DNA of 64,000 nucleotides. Source: Acidiphilium sp. PA (lineage in GTDB: Bacteria; Pseudomonadota; Alphaproteobacteria; Acetobacterales; Acetobacteraceae). The stretch lies in the NCBI RefSeq assembly GCF_026191915.1, contig NZ_JAIMBY010000008.1:1-64000 (forward strand), written 5' to 3'. The position numbers and the translations under genes are program-made. Of this stretch, positions 18,538-28,275 are shown piece by piece. The notes under the pieces are model-generated. The model did not search any database. It saw only the letters and a list, made by a program, of their open reading frames with translations, and was not told where the DNA came from. Each line of letters opens with the position of its first letter. The first letter of the stretch is position 1.

Positions 18538-19644
18538 ATGACCACGAATTTCATAGGAGCGAGGATCAAGGCGTTGCGCGAGGAGCGAAGGCTCTCGCAG
18601 GACGACCTCGCGCGCCTGTTCGGCTTCAAAGACCGTCAGACGGTTTCGGCGATCGAGACCGGCGAGCGGCGGGTGACGGCCGAGGAGCTCGTCCTCGCCG
18701 TCGAGAAGCTGGGCGCGTCGCTGGACTACTTCACCGATCCATTCCTGCTTGTTGGGGAGGGCCGGTTCTCGTGGCGGCAAACCAATGTCGGCCCACAGAA
18801 GCTTAGCGCCTATGAGCGGAGCGCCGGCCGCTGGATCGCAGCGTTCCGCGCTATCGCGCCTCAGGTCGGCCGATCGGCGCCGCTATTGCGCCGGTCGCTA
18901 GGCATCACGCGCCACCAGCGCTTCGAAGACGCGATGGAGGCCGGAGAGCGCTTTGTCGCCGAGTTTGGGCTGGGTGACGTGCCGGCGAAGCGCCTCGTCG
19001 AGGTGATGGAGCGCGAGTTGGGCATCCTCGTGCTGATGGTGGATGCGTTTCAGGGCATTTCGGGTGCCGCCTGCCGTCTGCCGGAACTCGATGTGGTGGT
19101 GATCAATCGGCACGAGGTCGAGGGGCGACGTCACTTCGACCTGGCGCACGAGCTTTTCCATATCCTCACTTGGGATGCGATGCCGCCCGAGCATTCCGAG
19201 GAGGCGCGGGAGACTGGCGGCAATCGCGTGGAGCAACTCGCCAACAATTTCGCGTCGGCGGTTTTGATGCCAACGCCGGTGCTCGATCGTTATGGCGATT
19301 GGTCCGCGATCAACGTCGGCGATCTCACTGGTCGCTTGAACGCGGTGGCGAATGAGCTTCAGGTCACGGCTTCCGCTCTCAAATGGCGGCTCGTGGCCAT
19401 GGACAGGCTGAAGCCCGCAATCGCGCGCTCGGTTCCAGATGCTGCGCTTCGCAACAATGGACGTGACGCTGTGCCGGCGGCGGTGCCGCCGCTGTTCTCG
19501 AAACCGTTCATGGAAGTCATCGGCCTCGCCGTCGACGAAGGCCGCGTTTCGGCGCGTCGGGCCGGTGCGCTACTGGACCTGACAGTTGACGATCTCGCCG
19601 ACCTCTTCACGACGCATGGGGTTTCGTCCCCTGTTGAGCTGTGA
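18538..19644 (+). CDS. Xre-family regulator fused to ImmA/IrrE metallopeptidase
   Basis: The product has 368 residues. An N-terminal Xre helix-turn-helix covers 7-62 (KALREERRLSQDDLARLFGF, then QTVSAIETGERRV). A COG2856/ImmA-IrrE zinc peptidase domain has HELFH at 204-208 and ENF-like N-Q-LANNFASAVLMP after it. Proteins of this type either repress neighbouring genes or cleave a partner repressor when activated. The ATG at 18538 follows GGGGAGG with a 4-nt gap; a GTG one codon earlier is possible. The PIN gene follows after 6 bp, and then drmA overlaps that gene, so this regulator heads the drmA-drmB operon. Control of DISARM expression or sensing of phage attack is inference. Confidence 0.9.
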   Translation: MTTNFIGARIKALREERRLSQDDLARLFGFKDRQTVSAIETGERRVTAEELVLAVEKLGASLDYFTDPFLLVGEGRFSWRQTNVGPQKLSAYERSAGRWIAAFRAIAPQVGRSAPLLRRSLGITRHQRFEDAMEAGERFVAEFGLGDVPAKRLVEVMERELGILVLMVDAFQGISGAACRLPELDVVVINRHEVEGRRHFDLAHELFHILTWDAMPPEHSEEARETGGNRVEQLANNFASAVLMPTPVLDRYGDWSAINVGDLTGRLNAVANELQVTASALKWRLVAMDRLKPAIARSVPDAALRNNGRDAVPAAVPPLFSKPFMEVIGLAVDEGRVSARRAGALLDLTVDDLADLFTTHGVSSPVEL

Positions 19645-19650
19645 GGTCCT

Positions 19651-20166
19651 ATGGCTCGCCATCAGGGACCGGTCCTCATCGATACCAACGCCATCCTGGA
19701 GTGTTTCCGGGTTGGATCTTGGCGCGCGCTTTCGAACGGCTACAGCGTCGAGACGGTCGAGGATTGCGTGACAGAGACGCAGACCGGCTTTCAGCGCCGA
19801 AGGGCGGAGTTGCAGATCGATGCGGCGCAGCTCGTGGCGTCGCTCAAGGCGGTCCATCCGGTGGAGGATGCGCAGCGCGCCGTCGTGGCGGTTCGAGCAC
19901 CCGACATCGCGCTGGACGTCGGCGAGCGGTCTTTGTGGGCGCATGCGCTGACGCGAAGCGACGTTTGGGTTCTGTGCGGACCGGACAAGGCCAGTATGCG
20001 TTTCGGCGTTCGGCTTGGGCTCAAAGATCGGCTGATCGCTCTGGAAGCGCTGCTCGACGATGCAGGGCATCGGCCTAAAGAGGCCCTGAAATTGGCCTAT
20101 ACCACCAAGTGGCTCGAAAAGGTCCTTGGAGAACTGTTTATCTCAGAGGGGCTCGGGCGGTCATGA
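19651..20166 (+). CDS. PIN-like domain protein between the Xre/ImmA gene and drmA
   Basis: The product has 171 residues. The opening VLIDTNAILECF (D10) is the classic first PIN-domain strand with its catalytic aspartate. A glutamate-rich helix follows near 34-43 (ETVEDCVTET). Then comes GERSLWAHALTRSDVWVLCGPDKA, which resembles the second half of a PIN fold. PIN domains are metal-dependent RNases, often toxins. Paired with an Xre/ImmA protein it resembles a toxin with its regulator. The stop overlaps the drmA start (ATGA), so translation of drmA should depend on it. Residue assignments are by pattern only. Confidence 0.7.
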   Translation: MARHQGPVLIDTNAILECFRVGSWRALSNGYSVETVEDCVTETQTGFQRRRAELQIDAAQLVASLKAVHPVEDAQRAVVAVRAPDIALDVGERSLWAHALTRSDVWVLCGPDKASMRFGVRLGLKDRLIALEALLDDAGHRPKEALKLAYTTKWLEKVLGELFISEGLGRS

Positions 20167-23100
20167 CGAACTCAGTCGATATTCGCGCCCACATCGTGGA
20201 CGTCTTTCGTCGCGACCTCATCGGCCCAGGGCCGCAGGACGCTGATCTTGCCAGCGAGCGCCTGAACGAAAGCCCGGCGCGCTGGTATCTGGCCGGGTTT
20301 ATCGCGCCTGCGGAGGATGCGCTCGCCTTGGACGGGGATGATGACGAGAACGATCCGTCCGCCCAGGAAGAGATGGAAATCGACGTCGAGGAGCCGGACG
20401 CCGATGGCGCCGGCGGCGCCGCGACTGACAACGAGGAGCCGGAAGCCCCAAACGCGCGTCGGCGGTTTCTGCCGTCGTCCGTTGGGCTCACCGTGTTGCT
20501 CGATCCGGATGTGACGTCGATCGAAGCGCGCGTTTCCTGGGGTGACTATCGAACCGAACCGCCGTTGCCGGAAGCGATCCTTCTGCCGGAGCCCCTACCG
20601 GAGGAGCTTGGCGAGGACGGCAAGCCCAAGCGCGTCGAGCGCCCCATGGTCGAATGGGTTCGGACCCCGAAAGACCGGGTCGTGGCTCTTCCCATCAAAG
20701 ATGGCCGCGGCGGCCCGTTCATCGTGCCGGAGAGCGCGGCCGAACAACGCCGCGGTGGCGGCCTGGTGTTGGAAACCCATTCCCGCTTGTTCAGTTACAC
20801 CACGCCGGACGGCAAGACTGAGCGTGTCCGTGCCCTCACTGTCTTCCTCGTCAATCGGCGGGCTACCGTTCATCGCTTCTACGCCGATGTGAGCTACGCC
20901 TTTCAGGCGCGGCTCGAACTTGTAAGCGAAACCGGGTTCCGTCCGCGTCGCGACCTTTCTGGCTATCGCGCCCAGGATTGGGATCTGCGGATCGCGGATT
21001 TGCACTATCGCGACATGCGTGAATGGGCGGTGGGACGAAACGCGGCTGCCGGATGGGATACTTCTGAAGACAGCGCCAACGGTGTGACGCGGGTATGGAC
21101 CGACCCGCTGCCGTCGGCGGAGGTCGAACGCGTTGCGCCGAATGAGGACGCTGAATTCAAGGCGCAGGTGACGTTCGGCATGGAAGCGCTCGCGCAGTTG
21201 GCGGAAGGCGATGGCGCCGGCCTTCGCGCCGCCCTGGCCGATCTGCCGTCACTCTATGGAATATGGATCGACGCCGAGCGCAATAAGCTCGCAGGCCTTC
21301 CCGCCCGTCGACGCGAGACCGGAGAACGCCTTGTCGCCGAGATGGTGACCGCGAAGGACCGGATCGCAAAGGGCATCGAGATTCTATCGACGGACGCAAA
21401 AGCCCGCACAGCGTTCCGGTTCATGAATCTTTCCGTTTCGATGGCCGCGCGCCGTCGCGTCGCCGGCGCGACAGGCGATCCGAGTGCTCTTGATGAGCCA
21501 CAGTGGCGGCCGTTTCAGCTCGCATTCGTGCTGCTCAACATGGCCGGCCTAATCGACCGAACTCACGTTGATCGTGAGACTGCTGACCTTCTGTTTTTTC
21601 CAACAGGCGGCGGCAAGACCGAGGCCTATCTCGGCCTCGCGGCCTTGGTGATTGCGCATCGTCGGCTGGGCGGGTCGGGCATGCTCGGCGCTGGTGTCGC
21701 CGTTATCATGCGCTACACCCTACGCCTTCTGACGCTCGACCAGCTCGCGCGCGCGGCAGGTGTCGTCTGCGCGCTCGAACTGATGCGCACCGACGCCAAG
21801 AACGTCGATGAGCGCGGTCGTCGGATGCTTGGTGACTGGCCAATCGAGATCGGTCTGTGGGTCGGCTCCGACGCGTCGCCGAACAAGCTGGGCGGCAAAG
21901 GAAAGTCGGACGAGACAACAGCGGTCGGTCGAATTCGGCGCTATCGCAACGGGCGTGACAAGCGCGCGCCGGCCCCACTCAAGGCTTGTCCGTGGTGCGG
22001 AACCGAGTTCACGCAGTCATCGTTTTCCTGCACGCCGAACGAACACGCGCCGACCAATTTGGAAATTCGGTGCGCCAATACCAGCTGTGAGTTCAGCAGG
22101 AATCGACCGCTGCCGGTGCTTACGGTCGACGAGCCCATCTACCGGCGTCTTCCGGCGTTTCTGATCGCTACGGTCGACAAGTTCGCAGCGCTGCCTTGGG
22201 TGGGTGAGACCGGCGCTTTCTTTGGGCACGTTGACCGTTTCGAAGATGGCGTCGGCTTCTATGGGGCGGCTGAGCCGGGCGAAGGCCGACCATTGGGCAA
22301 CGGCTGGTCGCTGGATCCGCCCGATCTTATCATCCAGGACGAATTGCACCTCATTGCCGGTCCCCTTGGAACGGTCGCGGGTCTGTATGAAGCGGCGATT
22401 GATCAGCTTGCCTCGCGAGGCTCCGGTGAAAACCGCGTTCGTCCGAAGATCGTCGCGTCGACCGCCACCGTGAGACGGGCCGCCGATCAAATCGCCGCTC
22501 TGTTTGATCGGGACACAACCAGCATTTTCCCGCCGCCCGGCATTGATCGTGTCGATAGCTTCTTCGCGCGGACGGTGCCGTCATCGACCAATCCAGCCCG
22601 GCTCTATTTGGGCATCGCGGCGCAAGGCCGTGGCCCAAAGCTGGTCTTCCTGCGGTCTCTGACAACGCTCGTCGCCGCCGCGCAGGCCGCTTACGACGCG
22701 AATATCCCCGCCGACGCCAAGGCCAGAAATCCTGCTGATCCGTACATGACCGCGCTTTGCTATTTCAACGCGTTGCGTGAGTTGGGTGGGGCGCGGCGCA
22801 TTGTTGAGGATGAAGTGCGTGATCGGGCGGCTCGCTACGGCGCCCAACGCCGCCGGGTGGACCCTGCCGATACACCGTTCGCCGATAGAGCCATCAAGGA
22901 GCCGATGGAGCTCACATCTCGTGTCTCTACCGACGAGGTGGCGAAGGCGAAACAGCGTCTGGAGGCGATCTTTGGCCGGGATGCCGAAACCGTCGATGTG
23001 GCTCTCGCGACCAACATGATCTCGGTTGGTCTCGACATCACGCGCCTTGGGCTCATGGTCGTGCAGGGGCAGCCCAAGACGGCCGCTGAATACATCCAGG

Positions 23101-23708
23101 CGACCAGCCGCGTCGGCCGTGACCACTCCAGACCCGGCTTGGTGCTAGCGGTTCTGAACCTCCACAAGCCGCGTGACCGAATGCACTTCGAGCAATTCGG
23201 CCAATTTCACCGCACATTCTATCGCGCCGTCGAAGCGACGAGCGTGACACCTTGGGCGGCACGGGCGCTGGATCGCGCCTTGGCTGCGGTCGTGGTCGCT
23301 GCGGCGCGCCATGTGGATGGCGCACTCACCCCGGATGTCGCGGTCAATGAACTGAAGAACAATGTCGGAATCCGCAACTTGGTCCGAGACTCGATCGTCG
23401 ACCGAGCGCCGGAGCGCATGATCGCCGGCGGTCGCGCTGCTCTTTCAAAGTTTATCGACGACATCTTGGATGCCTGGATTGAGACTTCCGATGAGCAGGC
23501 GGCGGGCGGCAATGCGTTTGCCTATGCCAAGAAGAAAAGTCCGCATCGCCTGCTGCACATGCCGCTCGAACCGGAGATCGGCAACTTGGCTGAACCCCAC
23601 CGCCGCTTTGTGGCGGGCCGTTCCATGCGCGACGTGGAACCCAACGTCACCCTGAAGGTCAGGGATCCTCACGGAAACACGATCGCGAACGCGGATGATC
23701 TCACATGA
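20163..23708 (+). CDS. drmA: DISARM helicase DrmA
   Basis: The product has 1181 residues. Helicase motifs are PTGGGKTEAY at 480-489, DELH at 726-729 and motif VI QATSRVGRD at 979-987. A zinc-ribbon-like insert carries CPWC (609-612) and CANTSC (637-642). The N-terminal 300 residues include an acidic linker near 58-100. DrmA pairs with DrmB and is the core of all DISARM systems. ATG 20163 overlaps the PIN stop by 4 nt and is preferred to an earlier start inside the PIN gene. The 3' end overlaps drmB by 4 nt in the same way. Confidence 0.92.
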   Translation: MTNSVDIRAHIVDVFRRDLIGPGPQDADLASERLNESPARWYLAGFIAPAEDALALDGDDDENDPSAQEEMEIDVEEPDADGAGGAATDNEEPEAPNARRRFLPSSVGLTVLLDPDVTSIEARVSWGDYRTEPPLPEAILLPEPLPEELGEDGKPKRVERPMVEWVRTPKDRVVALPIKDGRGGPFIVPESAAEQRRGGGLVLETHSRLFSYTTPDGKTERVRALTVFLVNRRATVHRFYADVSYAFQARLELVSETGFRPRRDLSGYRAQDWDLRIADLHYRDMREWAVGRNAAAGWDTSEDSANGVTRVWTDPLPSAEVERVAPNEDAEFKAQVTFGMEALAQLAEGDGAGLRAALADLPSLYGIWIDAERNKLAGLPARRRETGERLVAEMVTAKDRIAKGIEILSTDAKARTAFRFMNLSVSMAARRRVAGATGDPSALDEPQWRPFQLAFVLLNMAGLIDRTHVDRETADLLFFPTGGGKTEAYLGLAALVIAHRRLGGSGMLGAGVAVIMRYTLRLLTLDQLARAAGVVCALELMRTDAKNVDERGRRMLGDWPIEIGLWVGSDASPNKLGGKGKSDETTAVGRIRRYRNGRDKRAPAPLKACPWCGTEFTQSSFSCTPNEHAPTNLEIRCANTSCEFSRNRPLPVLTVDEPIYRRLPAFLIATVDKFAALPWVGETGAFFGHVDRFEDGVGFYGAAEPGEGRPLGNGWSLDPPDLIIQDELHLIAGPLGTVAGLYEAAIDQLASRGSGENRVRPKIVASTATVRRAADQIAALFDRDTTSIFPPPGIDRVDSFFARTVPSSTNPARLYLGIAAQGRGPKLVFLRSLTTLVAAAQAAYDANIPADAKARNPADPYMTALCYFNALRELGGARRIVEDEVRDRAARYGAQRRRVDPADTPFADRAIKEPMELTSRVSTDEVAKAKQRLEAIFGRDAETVDVALATNMISVGLDITRLGLMVVQGQPKTAAEYIQATSRVGRDHSRPGLVLAVLNLHKPRDRMHFEQFGQFHRTFYRAVEATSVTPWAARALDRALAAVVVAAARHVDGALTPDVAVNELKNNVGIRNLVRDSIVDRAPERMIAGGRAALSKFIDDILDAWIETSDEQAAGGNAFAYAKKKSPHRLLHMPLEPEIGNLAEPHRRFVAGRSMRDVEPNVTLKVRDPHGNTIANADDLT

Positions 23709-25570
23709 CCAAGAATGCTCAGCGCCTCAGCCAGTTGATTTCGACGTTCGGCCCCGGGGCGATGATCGATTTGCCGACGCGGTCCGTCGTGGTGGGCGGG
23801 CTCGAACAATGGGATATGAAGGGCAACGCCTTCTCGACGCTTCCCGAGCCGCGTTTGACGATGCGCCTTGAGCAGATTCTGAAGGAGCAGGGGCGCCTTG
23901 ATCCGGCAGCCAGCCTGACCTTGAGAACACCGCCCACGTCGGTTGATTCGAGGGATGGCGTGCCCCGTGGCGTCGCTGCGCCGATCTTCCCGACATGGTT
24001 CATCTGCGAGCAGGTGGAAACGAACACCTCCGGCGCCAAAACGACCAGGCGACGGCGTTTGGTGCGTTGGCAGGACCTCGACAGCAAGGGTCGCAGAAGG
24101 TTCCAATACGATGACGGACGGAAGAGCGATGTGACGCCGATCCGTTTCGTGTGCGCCTGCGACAAGGGGCATCTGCAAGATATCGACTGGCGCTGGGTCG
24201 TTCACGGTTCGGGGGCATGTCACGAGCCGATGTGGGTGGAGGAAAAGGGAACCAGCGCGGATCCCGCAGACACCAGCATCGTGTGCGGATGCGGTCGTCG
24301 TCTGTCCCTTCAAGACACCTTCCAGCCAGGGCGGCTCGGCAAATGCCGAGGCGAGCGGCCGTGGCTGCTCGACCGGGATCCTGAAGGCTGCGGTGACAAT
24401 CTGAAGCTGCTGACGCGAACGGCGACGAACACCTATTTCCCGCAGGTTCACACGGTTATTTCGCTGCCGACCGAGGAGGACGAACTTAGCCAGCTCGTTG
24501 ATGAGCTATCGGGCGATCTTGCTGGCGTGCAAACAGTCCAGGATGTGGCTCAGGCCAAGAAGTTCAACCCAAAGGTATCTGCGTCACTCGGTCCTTATTC
24601 GGACGGCGACATTTTCGATAGGCTTCAGCGCATTCGTGAGGGTGCAAGAACTGACGCCACGCGGTCACCTAAGCTGTCCGAGTTCGATACGTTTGCTAGC
24701 GGCCGTTCTGAGATCGGCGCGAACCATCCAACCGCAAAGCTCTACGCCCAGACTCTTCCGCGAGAGGCTTGGGCCGACCCCGATGCCGGGATCGATCTGT
24801 CCGGGATCAAGAATCTGGTCGCGGTGCATCGCCTGAGGGAGGTCTCCTGCCTTTATGGCTTCACGCGATTTGAAGCTGCGCCGACGGGCTCCGATGGCGA
24901 CATCGAAGACATTCAGTTGAGCGTGCGCGGCGCGCCGATCTCGCGCGACGCGGACTGGCTGCCGGCAATCGAACAGTTCGGCGAAGGCATCTTCATCCAT
25001 TTTGACGCTGCCGCGATTGCCGAATGGCTCCAAACCGCAGCCACGTCCGTTCGCAATCAAAAGTTGCTTGCAGGATATGGGCACTGGCAAAAGCGGTTTG
25101 CCGGCAAGGCGCCTACCTATCCGGGAACGGCTTACGTTCTTCTCCACAGTATCTCACACGCGTTGATGGCCGAGATAGCCCTCGATTGCGGCTATCCGGC
25201 CAGTTCGCTGAAGGAAAGAGTCTATGCGCTGTCCAGTACGCGCGGCGCCGGCGACGCCGACCGCTGCGGTATCCTTATTTATACCGCGAGCGCCGGGGCG
25301 CAGGGCACGCTTGGCGGGCTTGTCGCCACGGCTCCGAGGTTTGCCTACATCCTCAAGAGCGCCATGGACCGGCTTCGGATTTGCTCAAACGATCCCGTTT
25401 GCGCTGATCATGAACCAGACGACAGGAGCGGGGATCGGGCGACTCACGGCGCCGCTTGCCATGGATGCCTCCTAATCGCCGAAACGAGCTGCGAGATGAG
25501 GAACCTCTTCCTCGACCGCAGTCTCCTGGTGCCAACGATGGCGGACGAATTGTCATGTTTTTTTGCATAA
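23705..25570 (+). CDS. drmB: DISARM protein DrmB (DUF1998)
   Basis: The product has 621 residues. It starts LSQLISTFGPGAMIDLP, the typical DrmB opening. Cysteine clusters are visible around 145 (FVCACDKGHLQ), 195 (VCGCGRRL) and at the end (CSNDPVCADH, ACHGCLLIAETSCE), fitting zinc binding. The DUF1998 region includes HSISHALMAEIALDCGYP and the glycine-rich block GAQGTLGGLV. DrmB forms a complex with the DrmA helicase. The gene is translationally coupled to drmA. No drmC (phospholipase D-like) gene follows; only 61 bp separate it from the convergent GAP1 gene. Confidence 0.92.
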   Translation: MTKNAQRLSQLISTFGPGAMIDLPTRSVVVGGLEQWDMKGNAFSTLPEPRLTMRLEQILKEQGRLDPAASLTLRTPPTSVDSRDGVPRGVAAPIFPTWFICEQVETNTSGAKTTRRRRLVRWQDLDSKGRRRFQYDDGRKSDVTPIRFVCACDKGHLQDIDWRWVVHGSGACHEPMWVEEKGTSADPADTSIVCGCGRRLSLQDTFQPGRLGKCRGERPWLLDRDPEGCGDNLKLLTRTATNTYFPQVHTVISLPTEEDELSQLVDELSGDLAGVQTVQDVAQAKKFNPKVSASLGPYSDGDIFDRLQRIREGARTDATRSPKLSEFDTFASGRSEIGANHPTAKLYAQTLPREAWADPDAGIDLSGIKNLVAVHRLREVSCLYGFTRFEAAPTGSDGDIEDIQLSVRGAPISRDADWLPAIEQFGEGIFIHFDAAAIAEWLQTAATSVRNQKLLAGYGHWQKRFAGKAPTYPGTAYVLLHSISHALMAEIALDCGYPASSLKERVYALSSTRGAGDADRCGILIYTASAGAQGTLGGLVATAPRFAYILKSAMDRLRICSNDPVCADHEPDDRSGDRATHGAACHGCLLIAETSCEMRNLFLDRSLLVPTMADELSCFFA

Positions 25571-25631
25571 TTGACGATTACATCACACAGTCACCGGACT
25601 CATGCCCGAAAGGCGACGCTCGTGAGGCTGC

Positions 25632-28274
25632 TCAATCGCGCCAATCAAGCCTCGCGGACCGATCTGCCTTAATATGTGAAATAGTCTGCTCCACTGTCAG
25701 CCGACACGCATCGGGCAAATGACCGACCTGTTTTAGGAGTCGCTCAATGTATTCCTCGCCACCGTATGATTTGGCCGTTCTACGCAGAATTTTGCCGACA
25801 TCTCCGCAACGGCAGGCCGTCAGCGCAAGGTCCGCGGGCGACCATGAAGATGACGACATGAACGTAGACACCAACTCGCGACGAGCCGCCCTGCAGCGGT
25901 CCCAGTCCAGAAATGGAATGAACTTCAGGAGGTCGGGAACATCGTCCTCCTTGGCCAGCTCGCGATAGACCATCGGAAAAGCGGCTGCGACCATTAGGGA
26001 GACCGGCTCACGGGGATGTCGCATCAGGACCGGCATAAGACGCCCGGACGCATCCAGCATCGCCTTGGGCTCGGCCCTTTCGGCCTCGAACATCAGGTAT
26101 GCACAAGCCTCCAGCGCAGTTTGATCGAGATCGAGCGACTTTCGATCGCAGAGCGCCCCAGCGAGTTCGGCGATCGATCGAACGATACGAAGATGTGCTG
26201 GAGATGGAGCATTTCGGAATACAAGCATATTGCGGTTCGCTACCGACGCCGGCACATCACGGCCCAAACCAGCCCGTACAGCCGAGACGCCGTCCAGGTT
26301 CTCCGCGACGATTCCCATCATTTTCGTGAGGAAGTCCCTTTCGTCGCCATCGAAATGACTTGAGAGGCAGCGTCGAAGCGCGTTGTCCGCTACCCGAATC
26401 CTTGTTGCCGTATCGGTCTTCGGTAGGACTTTGCCGACCAAACGTACGAAAACGTCGATCGGGAGCTCGCCCGAAAGGACAGCTCGCTCAAGAATGTCTG
26501 GCGCTTCACCTTCGATCCTGGCCAGAACCTCGTCGCCTAGGCGCGGCTGACCCAGGATCGCGGAAAGTTGCTGGTCGTCTGCCGCACGCGATAGGGAAAC
26601 CAGTAGATTAGTCACAAGATCGGGCGCCACCCCTGGTGCATCGAACAGCCAAGCGACGTCAGCCACCGCCGGATCAATGGTTCGCGCCAGTAGCGCGTTT
26701 CTACGCTCCGATGGAGGCGATGTGACAATTGACGCTCTCACCTCCTCTTTGGCGCCAACGATACGAGCGCGCTCAATCACCAGCTCGGCGATCCCACCAG
26801 CCTCGAAGTCGTTGGTGGCTCCCAAGTGCGCAATTTCTGTAGCTAGCGCCTCTGCGTCCAGCCTCGCGACGAGCGGACGCGCTGCGGGCAACTGCCAATC
26901 TTCGACGAGATGGGGAAGAAGGTTCGCGCTAACGGCGTCGACCAGGGATGAATCCTGATCTCTGACAGCCTCGCCGACGCGCTCTATGAGCGCGCCGTTG
27001 GCGGCCACACGGCCGGTCAGCCGTCCATCCTCAGCAACAAGCCGCAAGAGAAGCTCGGGCGGCGCCGAGAGCAAGGCGCGCTCGCCCGATCCCTCGGCCG
27101 ACCCTCCGAGCCCCTGTGCGATTCTTGGCAGAAGATCCGCTGCGACCTCTGCAGGCGGCGGCCGAACTAACAGCGCGACAGCACCGTCCGGAAACCGAGC
27201 GGACAGCAGCTCAGCGGCTGCGCCTACTGCGTTCTTGCCGGTTGGCATTGGGCGCGTCCGTATCTTCGAGGCGATAGCGCTGAGGAAGTCCCAAGCTTCC
27301 GCCTCCGGCAGATCGGTGGAGGCACGCTTGACCGCGCTTGCGAGCGCCGGCTCAAGCGATCCGACCGCTTCCACGTCACGAACTTTGCCGGAGTTCGCGA
27401 TATCGAGGAGTCCAAGAGCGGCCGTTGGAGTGCGGTCCAGCTTGCTGAAGAGCTCGTCCCAAAGGAGCGCGATCCGAAAGGCGGCGACATCATCGACGTC
27501 GCTATCGGCGCCAACGAGGCCAATCTCTGACGCTATGAGTAGCTGCGGATAAGGCTGATCGAAGACGCGGCTGATGATAGTGTTTGTCCAGCGGTGGCGC
27601 GCGTCCTGGTTGGAACGCCAATCAATCCGGCGACCATTCCAGTCCGAGAATCTTCCCTTTGCGTCCTTGGGCGCAAACACGAGGTCGAAGTCGCGTCCAC
27701 CAACCTTGCGCGGTGAGAGCGCGAAGGTCGACACAGCGAACCGCCGCCGCATTGACGGCCACAACGCAGTCAGAAGGCGCAGCGCGATCAGGTCTCCGGG
27801 TGGGGCATCGAATACGACGACGGGACGTGCTTCCTCCAGAAAGAGGGCTTCTAGTAGCTCGCCCGCCCTGAAGTCGGGCGCGGGTGGGAGCGGCTTCGCG
27901 GGGGAGGCGTAGACTTGTCGCGACGTCGCGTTCTCCACTCCGGGTAGCCCGTCAGTCTCAAGCAGCTCAAAAAGCGGCGACAGGCTTTCAGCGTACGACC
28001 AATCCTCTGCGCCAACGACCAGACTGAGTGTACGGACACAGCCGGCCCTGGCCACGGTCGTGTCCTGCCACGTCCTTGCTATGACCACCCGTTCCCCACT
28101 CGGCAACGGATAGACGGACAGGTACGGTTCGAACCGCTCTCGCGGCCGCAGCGGTCCAGCGACGTCGGAGAGCCTGTCGATCATCGACTGGTCTGGTTTC
28201 GGGAGCTGCGAGGAGGCGGCCAGGAGCTGGTGCCCCTGCCGATATCCGTGGACCTGGCGGTCGACGACGATCAT
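25632..28274 (-). CDS. GTPase-associated protein 1 (GAP1-like), last gene of the double-GTPase operon
   Basis: The product has 880 residues. The N-terminus (VHGYRQGHQLLAASSQLP, then IDRLSDVAGPL) matches the GAP1-N signature as I recall it from Pfam. An alpha/beta part to about residue 250 is followed by a long, mostly helical, alanine/leucine-rich region consistent with the GAP1 middle and C-terminal parts. No catalytic motif is apparent. In predicted conflict systems this protein always accompanies small TRAFAC-type GTPases and is thought to be a regulator or scaffold. It starts 2 nt downstream of the first GTPase's stop, with 1 nt between. Convergent with drmB. Confidence 0.75.
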   Translation of the reverse strand: MIVVDRQVHGYRQGHQLLAASSQLPKPDQSMIDRLSDVAGPLRPRERFEPYLSVYPLPSGERVVIARTWQDTTVARAGCVRTLSLVVGAEDWSYAESLSPLFELLETDGLPGVENATSRQVYASPAKPLPPAPDFRAGELLEALFLEEARPVVVFDAPPGDLIALRLLTALWPSMRRRFAVSTFALSPRKVGGRDFDLVFAPKDAKGRFSDWNGRRIDWRSNQDARHRWTNTIISRVFDQPYPQLLIASEIGLVGADSDVDDVAAFRIALLWDELFSKLDRTPTAALGLLDIANSGKVRDVEAVGSLEPALASAVKRASTDLPEAEAWDFLSAIASKIRTRPMPTGKNAVGAAAELLSARFPDGAVALLVRPPPAEVAADLLPRIAQGLGGSAEGSGERALLSAPPELLLRLVAEDGRLTGRVAANGALIERVGEAVRDQDSSLVDAVSANLLPHLVEDWQLPAARPLVARLDAEALATEIAHLGATNDFEAGGIAELVIERARIVGAKEEVRASIVTSPPSERRNALLARTIDPAVADVAWLFDAPGVAPDLVTNLLVSLSRAADDQQLSAILGQPRLGDEVLARIEGEAPDILERAVLSGELPIDVFVRLVGKVLPKTDTATRIRVADNALRRCLSSHFDGDERDFLTKMMGIVAENLDGVSAVRAGLGRDVPASVANRNMLVFRNAPSPAHLRIVRSIAELAGALCDRKSLDLDQTALEACAYLMFEAERAEPKAMLDASGRLMPVLMRHPREPVSLMVAAAFPMVYRELAKEDDVPDLLKFIPFLDWDRCRAARRELVSTFMSSSSWSPADLALTACRCGDVGKILRRTAKSYGGEEYIERLLKQVGHLPDACRLTVEQTISHIKADRSARLDWRD

Positions 28275-28275
28275 C

